The notes under the pieces: model-generated
Told to the model about the DNA's origin: nothing
Databases searched by the model: none
What the model saw: only the letters and a program-made list of their open reading frames with translations
Shown: in pieces, positions 50,164 through 60,849 of the stretch
Layout of the letters: each line of letters starts with the position of its first letter
Numbering within the stretch: the stretch's first letter is position 1
Assembly (NCBI GenBank): GCA_900323505.1
Contig: OOIN01000024.1
Location: forward strand, 124,001-188,000
Direction of reading: 5' to 3'
Length of the DNA stretch: 64,000 nt
Origin: Ustilago trichophora
Taxonomy: Eukaryota > Basidiomycota > Ustilaginomycetes > Ustilaginales > Ustilaginaceae
Made by a program: the position numbers and the translations under genes

Positions 50164-53100
50164 TTAATCAACATGAGCAGCCAACCTTGCCTTGATAGCA
50201 GTATTTTGAGCGTCGAGTTTCGATATCTTTGTTTGAAGTTCTGCCATCTTTGACATGAGGTATTCCGTTCTTGCCTTTGCTGCTTCGCTCGTGCTGATTG
50301 CCGGTGTTGCTGCAGCGCCATTTCCACCACCAAAGATTCCACCTAGCAATCCTGCACCTTCCTTCTTCTCCTCGTGATGCGGGGGTTGGAGAACGGCACC
50401 GTTGGTCGATCCTGCACCGGAGGCAACTTTGAAGGGGGAGCCTTGAACCATGTTGCTGATCTCTGCGATTTCGCCTTCGATGGTGCGCATGGATTTTTCG
50501 GCTGACTCGATGGCGCCTGTGTTGGCGAGCAGCGTTTGGGTGTCGTTGAATACGCGATCGCCAACCAACCTCTTGATCGCCTCTTGCATAACAGGGCGAC
50601 CGGCTCGAATGGAAGACGGTCGACCATCGTGATGTCTCACCGAGATGATTTCGGCTTGTTCCAAGGATTTCAGAGCCCCTTCGTTGGCTTTAAACTCGTT
50701 ATGAAGCAGACCGTAGTAGGAGACTTCGCCTTTCGAGGCGAGCTTGTTGATCACGGTCCATGCTTGAGCGCGAGTCCAGGGTAAGGAGGATGCTTCCGAG
50801 GCGTCGTCGCCGAACGCGTTCTTGCGGAGTTCTACGACACTGCGAGAGACGATATCCGAGACTGCGGATTCGACGGATTGGCCAAGCGAAACTTTTTGCA
50901 CCAAGGTTTCGAGATCGGTAAGACGACCGCCGAGCTTGTCTACCCATGAAGCGGTGTCATTGTCCAGTGAGGCAGCGTATTGGGGTTCCGGAGGTGGAGT
51001 GGCGGCGGTGGATTGGGGGGTGTAGTCCGCATTGGAGGCGGTGAAGCTGGCAGGTGTTGTCTGGAAGGGGGCTGCGGTTGTGCCGTACACGGGAGGCGAA
51101 CCGTTGTTGGCAGCGGCAGGGAGGACCGGCAGTCGACCCATCTCCTTGAGCTTGTTGTATACGTAGCTCCTCGCCTTGTCCTCCTCTGCATCAGCCAGTG
51201 CGATACCCTGGAAAGGAACGTTGGGCAGCGCCTTTGCCAGCTCCTTGCCCATACCCACCGGATTATCTGAGACAAATACGACGTGCGCAATGCCGTTCGT
51301 CACCAGCTCCGCCGCCCACTCGGCCAGCACCTGGTGCAAGATGGCCTGCTTGATACCCTTGTGGTGGAACTGCTTGATGACGACCACTGGCGAGTCGAAT
51401 GACTTTTTCTTGCCATCTTTCCCGTTCTCGGCCTCGTCAGAATCAGGAGAGGAGACGAGATGCTGCAACGACTCGATGGTGTTATGTGCCAGTGCGGATG
51501 CCTTTTCCTCGAGCGACTCTTTTTCATCAGAAGCATCCTCGGGCAACGTGGACGATGCGGGTGTGGGAGTGGGCGCGGAAGTCTGCACCGTGTTGAGCTT
51601 CTTCTCTGCCGCGAGACGTGCTTTTTCGGCTTTGGCAAGACGTTTCTGCGTTTGCTCGTTGATGTGGTTGAGCGCGTTCGTCACGACTCCGAGGATCTGT
51701 TTGAGCTGGGCATCTGTCGGTGTGGCAAATCCAGCTTTGGATCCAATCAAACCTACGGCAGCGAGGTCGATCATGTTGTTGATGCTGCTCAGCCAGCTGA
51801 AGACGGGCCAGTATCCTGTTTCGTTGGCGAGCGAGGTGATGAGCAGCGAGTCGTTCTTGGCCGTCTTGGCGATGGCATCGCAGTCAATGACTAGATGCTG
51901 AACGTCGCGAGTGATGGCCTTGTTGACGAGTCCCGTCTTTCCAGAGCCACGTGGGCCAGAGATGGTGACAAAAGTCGAAGGCTTTTCGCGGATCCACTCC
52001 TGAATGGTCTCTGCCGATTGCCGGCGCTCCCACCAGTCATCTACGTCTCCCTGTGCATTGCCATCGGTATCCTTGAACAGTCCAACAGTGTTTTGCTTGA
52101 GCCAGGTGTAGACGCGGTACTCGTCGAGCGAGAAAGTGTTGTGCACCTTGCTCTCCACCATAAACTCGCGCACGGGGTCAAAGACCATATACGAGATACC
52201 GCCGATGAGGAAGGCGACGAGCGGAAATACGAGTCGAGGGTGGCTGGAGAACCAATCCCACGCTTGCTTGCTGCGGAGCTTGCTTCGGAAGGTAATGACG
52301 AATCGGGCGCCATTGGGCAGTTCCAATCCATGAGCACAGTTGCGTGCACTGGTAGCACTACGGATGCGAGAAAAGGTCACGTACGCTTCTGAAGGTTTCT
52401 CTTTGACAATGGAAACAATGCGTCCGTAAGGGCGGAGAGTCTGCCAAAGCTGCTCCTCGCTAGCATCGCCGCCTTCGAGCTTGACAAAGATGCGAGTGGC
52501 GGGAAAGATGTTCATATCCTCTCTGAAGGGCTTTCCACGAACGACATGGACGCCAGGAGTGCTGAGGAAGAAAAGGAGCGGGTTGAAGACACGTCGCACG
52601 CCAGACTTGAGCCGCTTTTCGATGTTGTTGAGCGAATCTTCGTTCTTCTCGTTGGGGTCCTCGCGGTAGGAGAAGGTGACAAAGGCACCACCGTCCTTCA
52701 TTCTCTCTTCGGCTCCGATGACCCTGAAGCCATAGCCAACGCTCTGATCAGGTGGCAAGCTGGCTTTGACGCGGTCGAGGACGGAGCGCTTTTCAAGGGA
52801 GGCAAGCATGTATCGAATGTCCCAGAAGCCGAGTCGGATGGGGAAGACAGTGTCAAAGTAGAGGTAGCCGATCTTGCGGAAGGGGTCGTTTTCGGTCTCA
52901 GTTTCAGCATCCTCTGCTACCTTGGCTGCCTCGGGTGAGGTGGACGCCAGTGCTGCCGAGGAAGACCTTCGTAGCCCATTCAGGGTCGTTGCTGCATATG
53001 GTAGATGCGGTTGATACCCGCTCGCGCAAAGGACGGAGCGAGAGGCAATTCTCGACTGACGGGCCGAGACGAGCGTTGAGGCACTTGGCTTTGTGACAAA

Positions 53101-53190
53101 CGAAGAAGCACCGTGTCTAGTGCGCAATGATGGCACAAGAGCACCGCCGCTAGCGAGATGCGCCCGGCTGGAAGCTCTTGCGAGATACAT
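50164..53190 (-). CDS. YME2: Yme2/RNA12, mitochondrial inner-membrane nucleoid-linked P-loop protein
   Basis: Start at 53190 gives MYLARASSRAHLASGG, an Arg/Ser/Ala-rich mitochondrial presequence; the frame is open 146 codons further upstream but that part overlaps a repeat and the divergent promoter. 1008 residues. Conserved start FRKIGYLYFDTVFPIRLGFWDIRY; an RRM-like domain about 235-290 (ATRIFVKLEGGDASEEQLW, GRIVSIVKEKPSEAYVTFSR); a TM helix about 317-335 (LVFPLVAFLIGGISYMVF); then the P-loop ATPase-like region with ISGPRGSGKTG (Walker A, about 411) and HLVIDCDAI. Near 500-560 is a Lys/Glu/Ala helix. The C-terminal part has a coiled coil (EYLMSKMAELQTKISKLDAQN). Yeast Yme2 limits mtDNA escape and sits near nucleoids in the inner membrane. 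Shares a promoter with the mitochondrial ThrRS gene. Confidence 0.9.
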   Translation of the reverse strand: MYLARASSRAHLASGGALVPSLRTRHGASSFVTKPSASTLVSARQSRIASRSVLCASGYQPHLPYAATTLNGLRRSSSAALASTSPEAAKVAEDAETETENDPFRKIGYLYFDTVFPIRLGFWDIRYMLASLEKRSVLDRVKASLPPDQSVGYGFRVIGAEERMKDGGAFVTFSYREDPNEKNEDSLNNIEKRLKSGVRRVFNPLLFFLSTPGVHVVRGKPFREDMNIFPATRIFVKLEGGDASEEQLWQTLRPYGRIVSIVKEKPSEAYVTFSRIRSATSARNCAHGLELPNGARFVITFRSKLRSKQAWDWFSSHPRLVFPLVAFLIGGISYMVFDPVREFMVESKVHNTFSLDEYRVYTWLKQNTVGLFKDTDGNAQGDVDDWWERRQSAETIQEWIREKPSTFVTISGPRGSGKTGLVNKAITRDVQHLVIDCDAIAKTAKNDSLLITSLANETGYWPVFSWLSSINNMIDLAAVGLIGSKAGFATPTDAQLKQILGVVTNALNHINEQTQKRLAKAEKARLAAEKKLNTVQTSAPTPTPASSTLPEDASDEKESLEEKASALAHNTIESLQHLVSSPDSDEAENGKDGKKKSFDSPVVVIKQFHHKGIKQAILHQVLAEWAAELVTNGIAHVVFVSDNPVGMGKELAKALPNVPFQGIALADAEEDKARSYVYNKLKEMGRLPVLPAAANNGSPPVYGTTAAPFQTTPASFTASNADYTPQSTAATPPPEPQYAASLDNDTASWVDKLGGRLTDLETLVQKVSLGQSVESAVSDIVSRSVVELRKNAFGDDASEASSLPWTRAQAWTVINKLASKGEVSYYGLLHNEFKANEGALKSLEQAEIISVRHHDGRPSSIRAGRPVMQEAIKRLVGDRVFNDTQTLLANTGAIESAEKSMRTIEGEIAEISNMVQGSPFKVASGAGSTNGAVLQPPHHEEKKEGAGLLGGIFGGGNGAAATPAISTSEAAKARTEYLMSKMAELQTKISKLDAQNTAIKARLAAHVD

Positions 53191-53670
53191 GTTGATGGTT
53201 GCGAGGCGGCTCGTTCCGGGTGGTAAATCGAACAAGAATCCCGGAACGACTGACGGCTCTTCCTGTGTCGTCGTTTCTCCGTGGCGTTGCTGATGGGAGT
53301 AGAGACGCAAGGAGCGATAAGGGTTAGTTGTACAGTAGTTGAAGAGCTCAGGGTCCATGCAAAGGCGAAAAAGGCGGCGGTCGAATAACGTCACTGAGCG
53401 TGGCCCAGTCACCGAAGCGCGATTTCGTTTTGGCTCGTGCATGGCCTTTTTTTGGGCGCCATCTTGCTCAATGCAGCGGTGTAACATGGCCAGATTTTCG
53501 CGCAGACCCTTACTTTTCCGAGCCTCCATTTTTCCAAGCCTCCATTTTTCCAAGCCAAAGATGTTTCTTTCAACGTTTCTTCTTGGGCAGCTCGTCCAAC
53601 GTACCTGATGACTTAAGACAACCACCATCTCGGAGCTGCATCCCCCATTGACCGGACGACCTGGCAGAAG
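53191..53670. promoter_or_regulatory. Bidirectional promoter of two mitochondrial genes
   Basis: 480 bases between divergent YME2 and mitochondrial ThrRS starts. Contains the perfect 16-base direct repeat at 53521-53552. Promoter function is inferred from position only. Confidence 0.5.
53521..53552. repeat. Two perfect 16-base tandem copies
   Basis: AGCCTCCATTTTTCCA occurs twice in immediate succession, followed by a partial third AGCC. Located in the YME2/ThrRS divergent promoter. Confidence 0.9.
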
Positions 53671-55299
53671 ATGACTCGCCGAGGAGCAGAGATGCTGGCC
53701 CGCACACTACTCCAAACCCACCGCTCAGCCGCACCATCTTCCTCGTCCTCCCTCCGGGCATTCAGCACAACAGCGACAACATGGCGACCCTCTTCGACCA
53801 CACCCAAAGCTTCAGCAGCACCGCTCGACAACTCCGCCAGCAGCTCTTCCGATCACCGAGCCATCGGTAAAGCTCAATCGCTCTTTCTCACTCACGATTC
53901 CTCCCCAGGGACACCCTTCATCCTACCCCATGGCATGCGATTGGCACGCAAGGTCGAACGGGTCGTTCGTGACCTCTATGACGTCTACGGATATGACGAG
54001 GTGCAATCTCCGCAACTGTATAAAACATCGCTCTGGAAACGTAGTGGTCATTGGGACAACTATCGCGATGACATGTTTGCTACCGAAGGCTACAAGGAAC
54101 GGCTTGCACGCTCCTCTTCTTCTTCTTCTTCCATCCCACGAAGCAGCATCGATGGCGATCGCACCGCATGTTGCTCAATAAACCCTTCGCCATCAAATAC
54201 AGGTGTAGGAGAGGACGAATCGTTTGGGTTGAAACCGATGAACTGTCCAGGGCACTGTCTCATCTTTGCTTCTCAAGAACGATCCTATCGCGATCTCCCC
54301 ATTCGCTACGCCGAATTCTCCCCCCTCCATCGCAACGAAGCAAGTGGAGCCTTGACCGGTTTGACTCGCGTCCGTCGTTTTCACCAGGATGACGCGCATG
54401 TCTTCTGTCGACCGGACCAAGTAGCCACCGAAATCAACTCGATGCTGTCCATGCTCACATCGGCGTACGACACCTTCGGATTTGCCTCGTTCGAGCTCGT
54501 CCTTTCGACTCGTCCGACTGAATCATATATTGGATCTCTCGAAGAGTGGGATCGGGCAGAAGCGGGGTTAAAAGAGGCTCTCGAGCGTAGCGGTCGTCCA
54601 TGGGAGCTTAACGAAGGAGATGGAGCTTTTTACGGGCCTAAGATCGACATTCGTCTCGTCGACGGCCAGGGCAGACGTCATCAAACAGCAACCATTCAAC
54701 TCGACTTTCAGCTCCCCCGACGTTTTGAGCTCACCTACGCCGATCCCGAAGCGAAAGCAACAAACGAACGTAGCGTACCCGTCATGATCCACCGCGCGAT
54801 CCTCGGAAGCGTCGAGCGATTCATGGCCATCCTTATCGAACAAACCGCCGGTTGGTGGCCCTTCTGGCTCAGCCCTCGACAAGCCATCATTCTTCCTGCC
54901 AAAACCGACTCGCCTTCCCTCGTAGCTTACGCCGAAAAGGTACAAAAAATCCTTTCCTTGGGAATTTCACCCGAAACTGCACCTTCAAAGAGCTCAGAGA
55001 GACATCTTCAACGCTTTTTTGTCGATATCGAGTCCAATCCCCAGGGAGAGAAATTGGGCAAGCTCGTCAGAAAAGCCCAGTTGGCAAGATACAATTATAT
55101 AATCGTAGTAGGCGAGAGAGAGATGCAAACAGCAACGCTCAACGTGCGAAAAAGAGACGACAAAAATGCACCTTTGGGATTGAGACAATTGGCAAAGAAA
55201 GATGAAGAGACATTGGGTCAAGAGGGTCAAGGTGGTCAATACACAATCGAGGAACTCAGGAACATGTTTTGCAAGCTCGACTCGCATCACACTTGGTAG
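53671..55299 (+). CDS. MST1: Mitochondrial threonyl-tRNA synthetase
   Basis: 542 codons. The N-terminus MTRRGAEMLARTLLQTHRSA through LRAFSTTATTWRP is a mitochondrial presequence; translation could also start at Met8. Class II catalytic core: FILPHGMRLARKVERVVRDL and YGYDEVQSPQLYKTSLWKRS (motif 1), LKPMNCPGHCLIFASQERSY with the zinc Cys, RYAEFSPLHRNEASGALTGL and RVRRFHQDDAHVFC (motif 2), RRFELTYADPEA, and ILGSVERFMAILIEQ (motif 3). The anticodon-binding domain starts WLSPRQAIILPA. TGS and editing domains are absent, as in yeast Mst1. Between DNYRDDMF and GLKPMNC is an unusual Ser-rich stretch of about 45 residues where relatives have about ten; it is in frame and has no clear splice sites. Confidence 0.93.
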   Translation: MTRRGAEMLARTLLQTHRSAAPSSSSSLRAFSTTATTWRPSSTTPKASAAPLDNSASSSSDHRAIGKAQSLFLTHDSSPGTPFILPHGMRLARKVERVVRDLYDVYGYDEVQSPQLYKTSLWKRSGHWDNYRDDMFATEGYKERLARSSSSSSSIPRSSIDGDRTACCSINPSPSNTGVGEDESFGLKPMNCPGHCLIFASQERSYRDLPIRYAEFSPLHRNEASGALTGLTRVRRFHQDDAHVFCRPDQVATEINSMLSMLTSAYDTFGFASFELVLSTRPTESYIGSLEEWDRAEAGLKEALERSGRPWELNEGDGAFYGPKIDIRLVDGQGRRHQTATIQLDFQLPRRFELTYADPEAKATNERSVPVMIHRAILGSVERFMAILIEQTAGWWPFWLSPRQAIILPAKTDSPSLVAYAEKVQKILSLGISPETAPSKSSERHLQRFFVDIESNPQGEKLGKLVRKAQLARYNYIIVVGEREMQTATLNVRKRDDKNAPLGLRQLAKKDEETLGQEGQGGQYTIEELRNMFCKLDSHHTW

Positions 55300-55420
55300 A
55301 TGTACCGCCGCATGTCAAAGCATGCAATCATATCACACACACCACTGCACACACTTCATGAAAAGAACATAGAGACATGTGAAATTGAGCATAAAACAAG
55401 TAAGAGTATAAGAAGAGTGT

Positions 55421-57025
55421 CTAGACGCTCTTTCGGTGCTCAAAAGCATGTTCGACCTCATGATCGACATGGATGAAAGCCCTCTCGACCATGGGCAGCG
55501 ACTCGAGATTGTCCTGAAGTGCCTGGCTAAGATCGTGGCTCTTCCAGAGTGGAGTCTCGGGATGCATGACAATGTCGATCTCTACAATGTACCTCGGGCC
55601 CGAACTGTAAGCCCTGACGCTCTCGATGGCCTGAATCTCGTCGCTGAACAAGGCGGCGTTGTAGGTAACCAGTTGCAAAAAGTCGGTCGGGGCAGCGGCA
55701 CCAGCGAGCGTCTTGAACTCGCCAAATGCGGTCCTGGTCCACGAGGTGATGATGGCGAGCGAAATAATGAGCGCACCAGCGGGGTCGATCCAGCCAGCGA
55801 TGGTGGCACCAGCAGCAGAGGTGAAAATACCGAAACCGTTGATAAACAAATCGTTACGGTGGTCCTGGTAAAGGACCTCTACCTGGGAGCTGTACTTGCG
55901 TAGGCCGAAGCAGTAAATCGCCAACAGAGCCTTGGTGACGAATGCTACACCGACAGCAATGAGAGAGGCGATGTGGAGCTGCTTATCGCCATCACCGGTA
56001 GCAAGCTCTTTGATGGATTCGACGACAAGGATAGCGGAAACCATACCCATGAGTGCGGCATAGGTGATGTTGCCAATAGGCTCAAAGCGAGATCCTCCAA
56101 TGGGCCACTTTCGCTCGTCAACGCTCTCACTCTTGCGGTGGAGCCAGTTGAGGACGAGGTTGGCAAATGGGTCAAAGACCGAGTCGGCGGCAGTGGCGAA
56201 GAGGGAGAGCGAGAGCGAACTGATGGCGGCGTACATCTGAAGCGCGGCAAGAGCAAAGTTGGCACCGATGGAGGCGTAGACAGCGATCTTGACTTTGAGG
56301 GCAGATGATTCACGATCCTGCTTGTCCTCATCTGCGTGCGCCGAGATGGGTTTGAGAAGACGTTCGATGTGCTCGTTCTGAGCTTCGTAGAAATCGCGAA
56401 TCTGGCGCTCGCTGCGCTTGTTCTTGCCCTTGCCAGAGTGACGGCGGCGCACCTCGGACTCTTCGACGAGACGCGATCGAAGGAGGAGTGGGTCGGTGTC
56501 TTCAGCTCCGGGGGTAGTGGGTCCAAGACCACCGAAACCGATAGAGCTGGCACGCGAGCGAGAAGGTCCGGGTCCGGCGGCCGAAGCGTTGTCGCCAGGC
56601 GCAGCTAGCTTGCCGTCGGCATCTGCTGCAGCTGAAAGAGAAGCCGGAGCCGGGGCAGGCGAAGGGGAATGACAGTGTTGCTTGTGAGCGTGATGGAAAG
56701 CGGCGCTGCCCTGAGCACGAGCGTAGGCGGACGAGGTGCTGGGACCAATATTGACGTCAACGGTAATGTCGTTGCCAAGGTTGTTTTGGTAGGATTGGAG
56801 ATGAGGAGGCATAGGCGACGAAGGTGCGGTGGCAGGTCGACGGGCTGAGAAGCGAGTTGCGGCTAGAGTGGGAGCAGTGAGCTCGATGTCCTGGTCGTCA
56901 ACGGGCGAGAGCGGGGGGGAAAGACCTGGCTGGTGGTCCGAGGAGTCGTTGTTGTTATAGTTGTTAGAAGCGGTGCCCAGCTTCTGCTGAGCTACCGACA
57001 TGGCGGAAGAGATGATGTGCGACAT
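55421..57025 (-). CDS. Cation diffusion facilitator, Mn-type (DxxxD)
   Basis: 534 codons, one exon. The first 190 residues are a disordered Ser/Pro/Ala arm. From about 215 comes IRDFYEAQNEHIERLLKPIS, then six predicted TM helices: VKIAVYASIGANFALAALQM, LSLSLFATAADSVFDPFANL with metal motif DSVFD (about 280, DxxxD as in Mn-CDFs), GNITYAALMGMVSAILVVES, ASLIAVGVAFVTKALLAIYC, then VEVLYQDHRNDLFINGFGIF with second motif DHRND (about 388), and GWIDPAGALIISLAIITSW. The cytosolic C-terminal domain has VRAYSSGPRYIVEIDIVMHP and FIHVDHEVEH. CDF proteins swap metal for protons out of the cytosol into vacuole, Golgi or endosome. DxxxD in both sites suggests manganese rather than zinc (HxxxD), by family rule. 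The gene ends 121 bases from the convergent ThrRS stop. Confidence 0.9.
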   Translation of the reverse strand: MSHIISSAMSVAQQKLGTASNNYNNNDSSDHQPGLSPPLSPVDDQDIELTAPTLAATRFSARRPATAPSSPMPPHLQSYQNNLGNDITVDVNIGPSTSSAYARAQGSAAFHHAHKQHCHSPSPAPAPASLSAAADADGKLAAPGDNASAAGPGPSRSRASSIGFGGLGPTTPGAEDTDPLLLRSRLVEESEVRRRHSGKGKNKRSERQIRDFYEAQNEHIERLLKPISAHADEDKQDRESSALKVKIAVYASIGANFALAALQMYAAISSLSLSLFATAADSVFDPFANLVLNWLHRKSESVDERKWPIGGSRFEPIGNITYAALMGMVSAILVVESIKELATGDGDKQLHIASLIAVGVAFVTKALLAIYCFGLRKYSSQVEVLYQDHRNDLFINGFGIFTSAAGATIAGWIDPAGALIISLAIITSWTRTAFGEFKTLAGAAAPTDFLQLVTYNAALFSDEIQAIESVRAYSSGPRYIVEIDIVMHPETPLWKSHDLSQALQDNLESLPMVERAFIHVDHEVEHAFEHRKSV

Positions 57026-57995
57026 GATTTGTCTCTACTATCGTGGATGACGATGGTGGTAACGAAGAGGAAGAAGGACGGGAAGAAGAAGCGACGTAAC
57101 GTCTAAGTGGGAGCACAGGATGTCGCTGTTACAGTGTGCTGTAAGAGGCAAGGCAGTCTGTGCGCTGTTTCAGGGTGTGGAAAAAAAAAGTATGCGGCTG
57201 TTTTCGACTCAGCTGCAGTCATTTGCACTGCCCACCCAAATTCCTCGCCACACACACACACACACAAAAGATAGAAAGGTTGTCGTGTCGTGCGTTGTGT
57301 GTCTTAGCGCGATTCAGTATCAGATCTGCTTATCGGTGTCCAAAAAAAGAAATATCAGTGTTCGCTTATGCTTGACCCTGCCCCACACACACACCGCACA
57401 ACTCTACCATCTTGATCTGCACTTGTGTAGCCGTTCTGAGTAGCCTTTTCTCATATCTGTCGACGCCTTAGGGTGAAGAACACCGTGCCTTCAACATAGG
57501 ATCAGAACAGACCGATCAAGACAATCATACAAGCAGATCATGGAGGTTGAATAGAGAAAGGAAAAAAGGATTTTTTATTTGATTTTATTTTTGGAAGGAA
57601 AGAAAAAAAAGCTGGCCGGCCAAGTGGGGAAAGGATGAGTTTCGTAAAAGGCTCGAGCGGAGCAGCTTGAGCCGTCGTTTCGCCCTAACAAATCCGATCC
57701 TTTTTTAAATGTCTTTTCATTTGGTTACCCTGACAATCGCAAGTCGTCTTTTGACGTTTTCTCTTGGCATGCATTATGAGACAGAACGTGCTTCTTTCGA
57801 AGACCCATCCCAAGAAGCTGGCTATGCACAACACACAACCCTTTTGCCCACGGCTCTCCTTCTTTGATTGGTTCACCAAGCTTCGCTTTCCTTGATCGCC
57901 AAAAGGTTTCACAACACACAGAGTAGACTTGGCAATCGACGACAGCACATAAGAGAGACAATAGTGATAGCATTATCGGAAGCGCAACGGACAAC
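57026..57995. other. Intergenic, CDF upstream / NIC96 downstream
   Basis: 970 bases between two minus-strand genes. CA repeats of four to eight units at about 57248-57266 and 57382-57393, A-runs at about 57179 and 57605. No coding signal. Confidence 0.5.
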
Positions 57996-60849
57996 TCAGT
58001 GGATCTGTAAAGATTGGGAAGCAAAACAAGAAGGAAAGAAGAAGAAGAAAAGTCAGTCCGTCGCTCTACCAACATCGTGTTCGCAGCAACATCGCTCAAC
58101 TTACAAAGACATCAAGACGCGTCAGTTGGCTGTACGTCTCGCTGCTCATACGGAACCTGAGCATGCCCGCCCACATCATCAAAGCCCTCGCCTGCGCCCT
58201 GTATTCGTCCATGGCGCTAGTTCCGCTCCTGTGAATGCTCTCCTTCAGCTCCTGGTGCAGCTTGTACAGGATGGTCATGGTCATAAGCACGATCTCGGAA
58301 AAGTTGCGTGCAATGTTTTCATCCACCTCCTTGAACTCTTCCGCCTTGCGTGTGATGGCCACCACATCTTTTCGCGACTCGGCGTCGAGCGGCAAGATGC
58401 GCAGCGCTTCAATCGTCTGTAGTGCCTGCAGGTTCTGTCCATCACTGTGCAGACCCACAGCTTTCTTGAGCTCCAACAGGCGGCGACAAGTGTCGCGATT
58501 CTTGCCCGAGTAGCCAAACTGCTTTTCGTATGTGTCGAGGATGGCAGTGGCGAGCGTGACCAGGTTGCCGGCAGCAGAGAAGGATGCACCGGAGGAAAGA
58601 CCAGTAGACTTCCACTCAGCCGCACTGCCGGGCTCGGTCAATCGTGCGCCAAGCTCCTTGTTTAGAACAGCCACCACCGTGTCGTGCTGCCCGGCCAAGT
58701 TGTAGAGCAGAATAGCCGACTCGGTGCGGTGCGCCATATCGCACTGCGTGGCAGCGACTTGAACGATGGTCGACAGGAACTCGCGCTCGTTCTTGATCTT
58801 GATCAGTGGCAAGTTGCGCTCGATCAGGCCTGGTGTTTTGGCGCCGTTGGTACGAACATCGCCCAAAAGCTCCTGGAACTCGGTCGGATGTGCTTCGAGC
58901 ACCAGCGCGCGGATGAGATCATGGCAGCGTCGCACCTGTTCCGAACCCACCGGCTCAGCCACATCGGCGTGCAAGCAGATGAGGTACAGGTACTGCAATG
59001 CATCTCTACGCGACGACTGCGAGAAGATGCGAACGTAGCGCTGCACAAGCTTGGCAAAGTCAATCGAAGCGATACTGCCGCCCTGGCCATCCGACTCGAC
59101 CAGCAGGTATTCGACTTGCGAGGACGCAGCCTGCGAAGGCACACGCAGCAGACCGTAGTATGCAAGCACAACAGCAAAGTGGATCGCGTCCACCTGATGT
59201 GCCGAGCGCGAGAAGAGGAATCCGACCGCCTTCTCAAACTGGCCGCAGAGCAACAGCAATCGGAAGTAGAACAGCGGACGATTACCCTTGGGGTCAAAGT
59301 ACGACTCGCCGAACTTTTCCACCTTGTTGCCCAGATCAGCGAGCGTGAACCGATCGCGTACCGAGTCTTGGGCATCCGCATCCTCGTCGTAGGTCTCACG
59401 CACCATGCTCAGCTGCAGCCACAGCCAGTTTTGGATGCTCGAGGTGAGCAGCGTGGGGAATTTCTTGGAGACATCAATTCTGCCGATGAGTTTGTAGAGA
59501 CCCAGCTTGTATGGGTCGTGAACCTCGGGGAGGGTGCGGAAGCGAGAGTTGTACTCGGCAATGAAGCGGTCCTTGAGCAAGCGCGGGAGGCGACGGTCGG
59601 GCGAGTCGGCCCATGCTTTCAGGTAGGCGAGGAACGAGGGGTCGGTGGAGCGAATCCGGTTCTCGTTCTCGGAGGCACACTCGAGCGCCTCCTTGGTCTT
59701 GCCGATACGGAGGAGGAAGTAGAGTTCGGCCCAGATGGGGACGTTGGTGGATGCATCGAGTTCTTTAGCAAGGTCGGACCGCCACTGGTTCTGCGAGCTG
59801 AGATGTTGAACACGCAGGAAAGCGCTGACGGTGGAGCGGATAGTAGGGGCACCGCCACGCTGAGCCAGCACCGGATTAGCAGCGATGACCTGCTCCATGT
59901 GCTCTTCGAATTCGTTTTCAAGGAACGCCTTTGAGCCCTCGATGAGCTCCTTACGCAGGTTGATGCCATCGATACCATTCCATCCCTTGAGGTCTACGTA
60001 AGCAGAGGCGTACTGACGCTCCTTGATGGGCTTGGCGCTGAACTCTCCGTTGCGGACGTCCTGCTCGCGCACCATGGAGGCAAGTGCCTTCCAGCTCTCG
60101 TGCAGCTCTTTATTTTTGGCATCTTCGCCGAGACCTGAGATGGCATCGATGAATGCGTGAGCCAGCGCGAGGCTGTAACCTTCCAAACGCGAAGAGTTGA
60201 GCCTCGACACAACCATCTGGTATCGAGCCATCTTTCCGTGCATCTGCGAAGTGGCGTTCGAGCCGAGCATCATGTTGGAGGTGGATGGCAAAGTGTGTGC
60301 CGAAGTAGATGCGCCGAAGCCAGAACGCGAAGAATCCAAGTCGGCATCGCGGCCAGCAGCCGGAGCATCGGATGGCTGGTGCTGACCGAGCTCTTCGAGA
60401 ATCTTGCGCTTCTGCCTCTCCCAATCTCGGTGCATGGTACGGTCGAGATTGCGGTGAAAGTCTTGAAGCGTCTCTCGCCTGCCCTGCTCGATGGCGCTGA
60501 TGACTACTTGCTGGTGCTCGTGGGTGAGGTAGCTCTCGACATCCGTGTCATAGATGGGCTGAAGCGGCTCGAAGGTACTAGCAATGTTGGCCGAATTGAT
60601 GGTGTCAGCGAGCTGAGCAGCATCGATACCACCGTTGGCGAGGAAGTAGTGTGCGCGAGCATCGCCGGGCTGTGCGGAACCAGAACGCAGACTCTTGGAG
60701 ACGAGCTTGCGGCTCTGATTTTCGATCTGATCGAGGCCGAGCTGGATCTGGGGCAAATCGGAGCGACCGAGATGGTTGGTGAGCTTTCTGGACTGCTGAA
60801 GAAGCTCGGACAGCGACTGAGGCGCCGCGTCCATAGGGTAGTCGTTCAT
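57996..60849 (-). CDS. NIC96: Nic96/Nup93 inner-ring nucleoporin
   Basis: The main exon 60849-58105 encodes about 915 residues. N-terminal SLSELLQQSRKLTNHLGRSD contains the short helix that binds the Nsp1/Nup62 channel trimer. The alpha-solenoid follows: DIDAAQLADTIN-like block (IDAAQLADTINSANI), HEHQQVVISAIEQGRRETLQ, FHRNLDRTMHRDWERQKRKI, LRVQHLSSQNQWRSDLAKEL, PIWAELYFLLRIGKTKEALE, WLWLQLSMVRE, and DAIHFAVVLAYYGLLRVP. Nic96 anchors the pore inner ring. At the end, VF is followed by GTAAGTTGA: read through, the protein stops after Val-Ser (58096); but GTAAGT (58104) with a pyrimidine tract and TTTACAG (58005) defines a 100-nt intron and a nine-base last exon (58004-57996) coding Ile-His-stop. 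I give the spliced end but either is possible. Confidence 0.9.

Noticed and set aside
53191..53628. 146-codon N-terminal extension of YME2
   Set aside because: Removes the mitochondrial presequence from the N-terminus, crosses a tandem repeat and the divergent promoter, and adds no conserved residues.
58684..59934. 416-codon antisense frame under NIC96
   Set aside because: Antisense shadow of a real alpha-solenoid gene; no domain in the translation.
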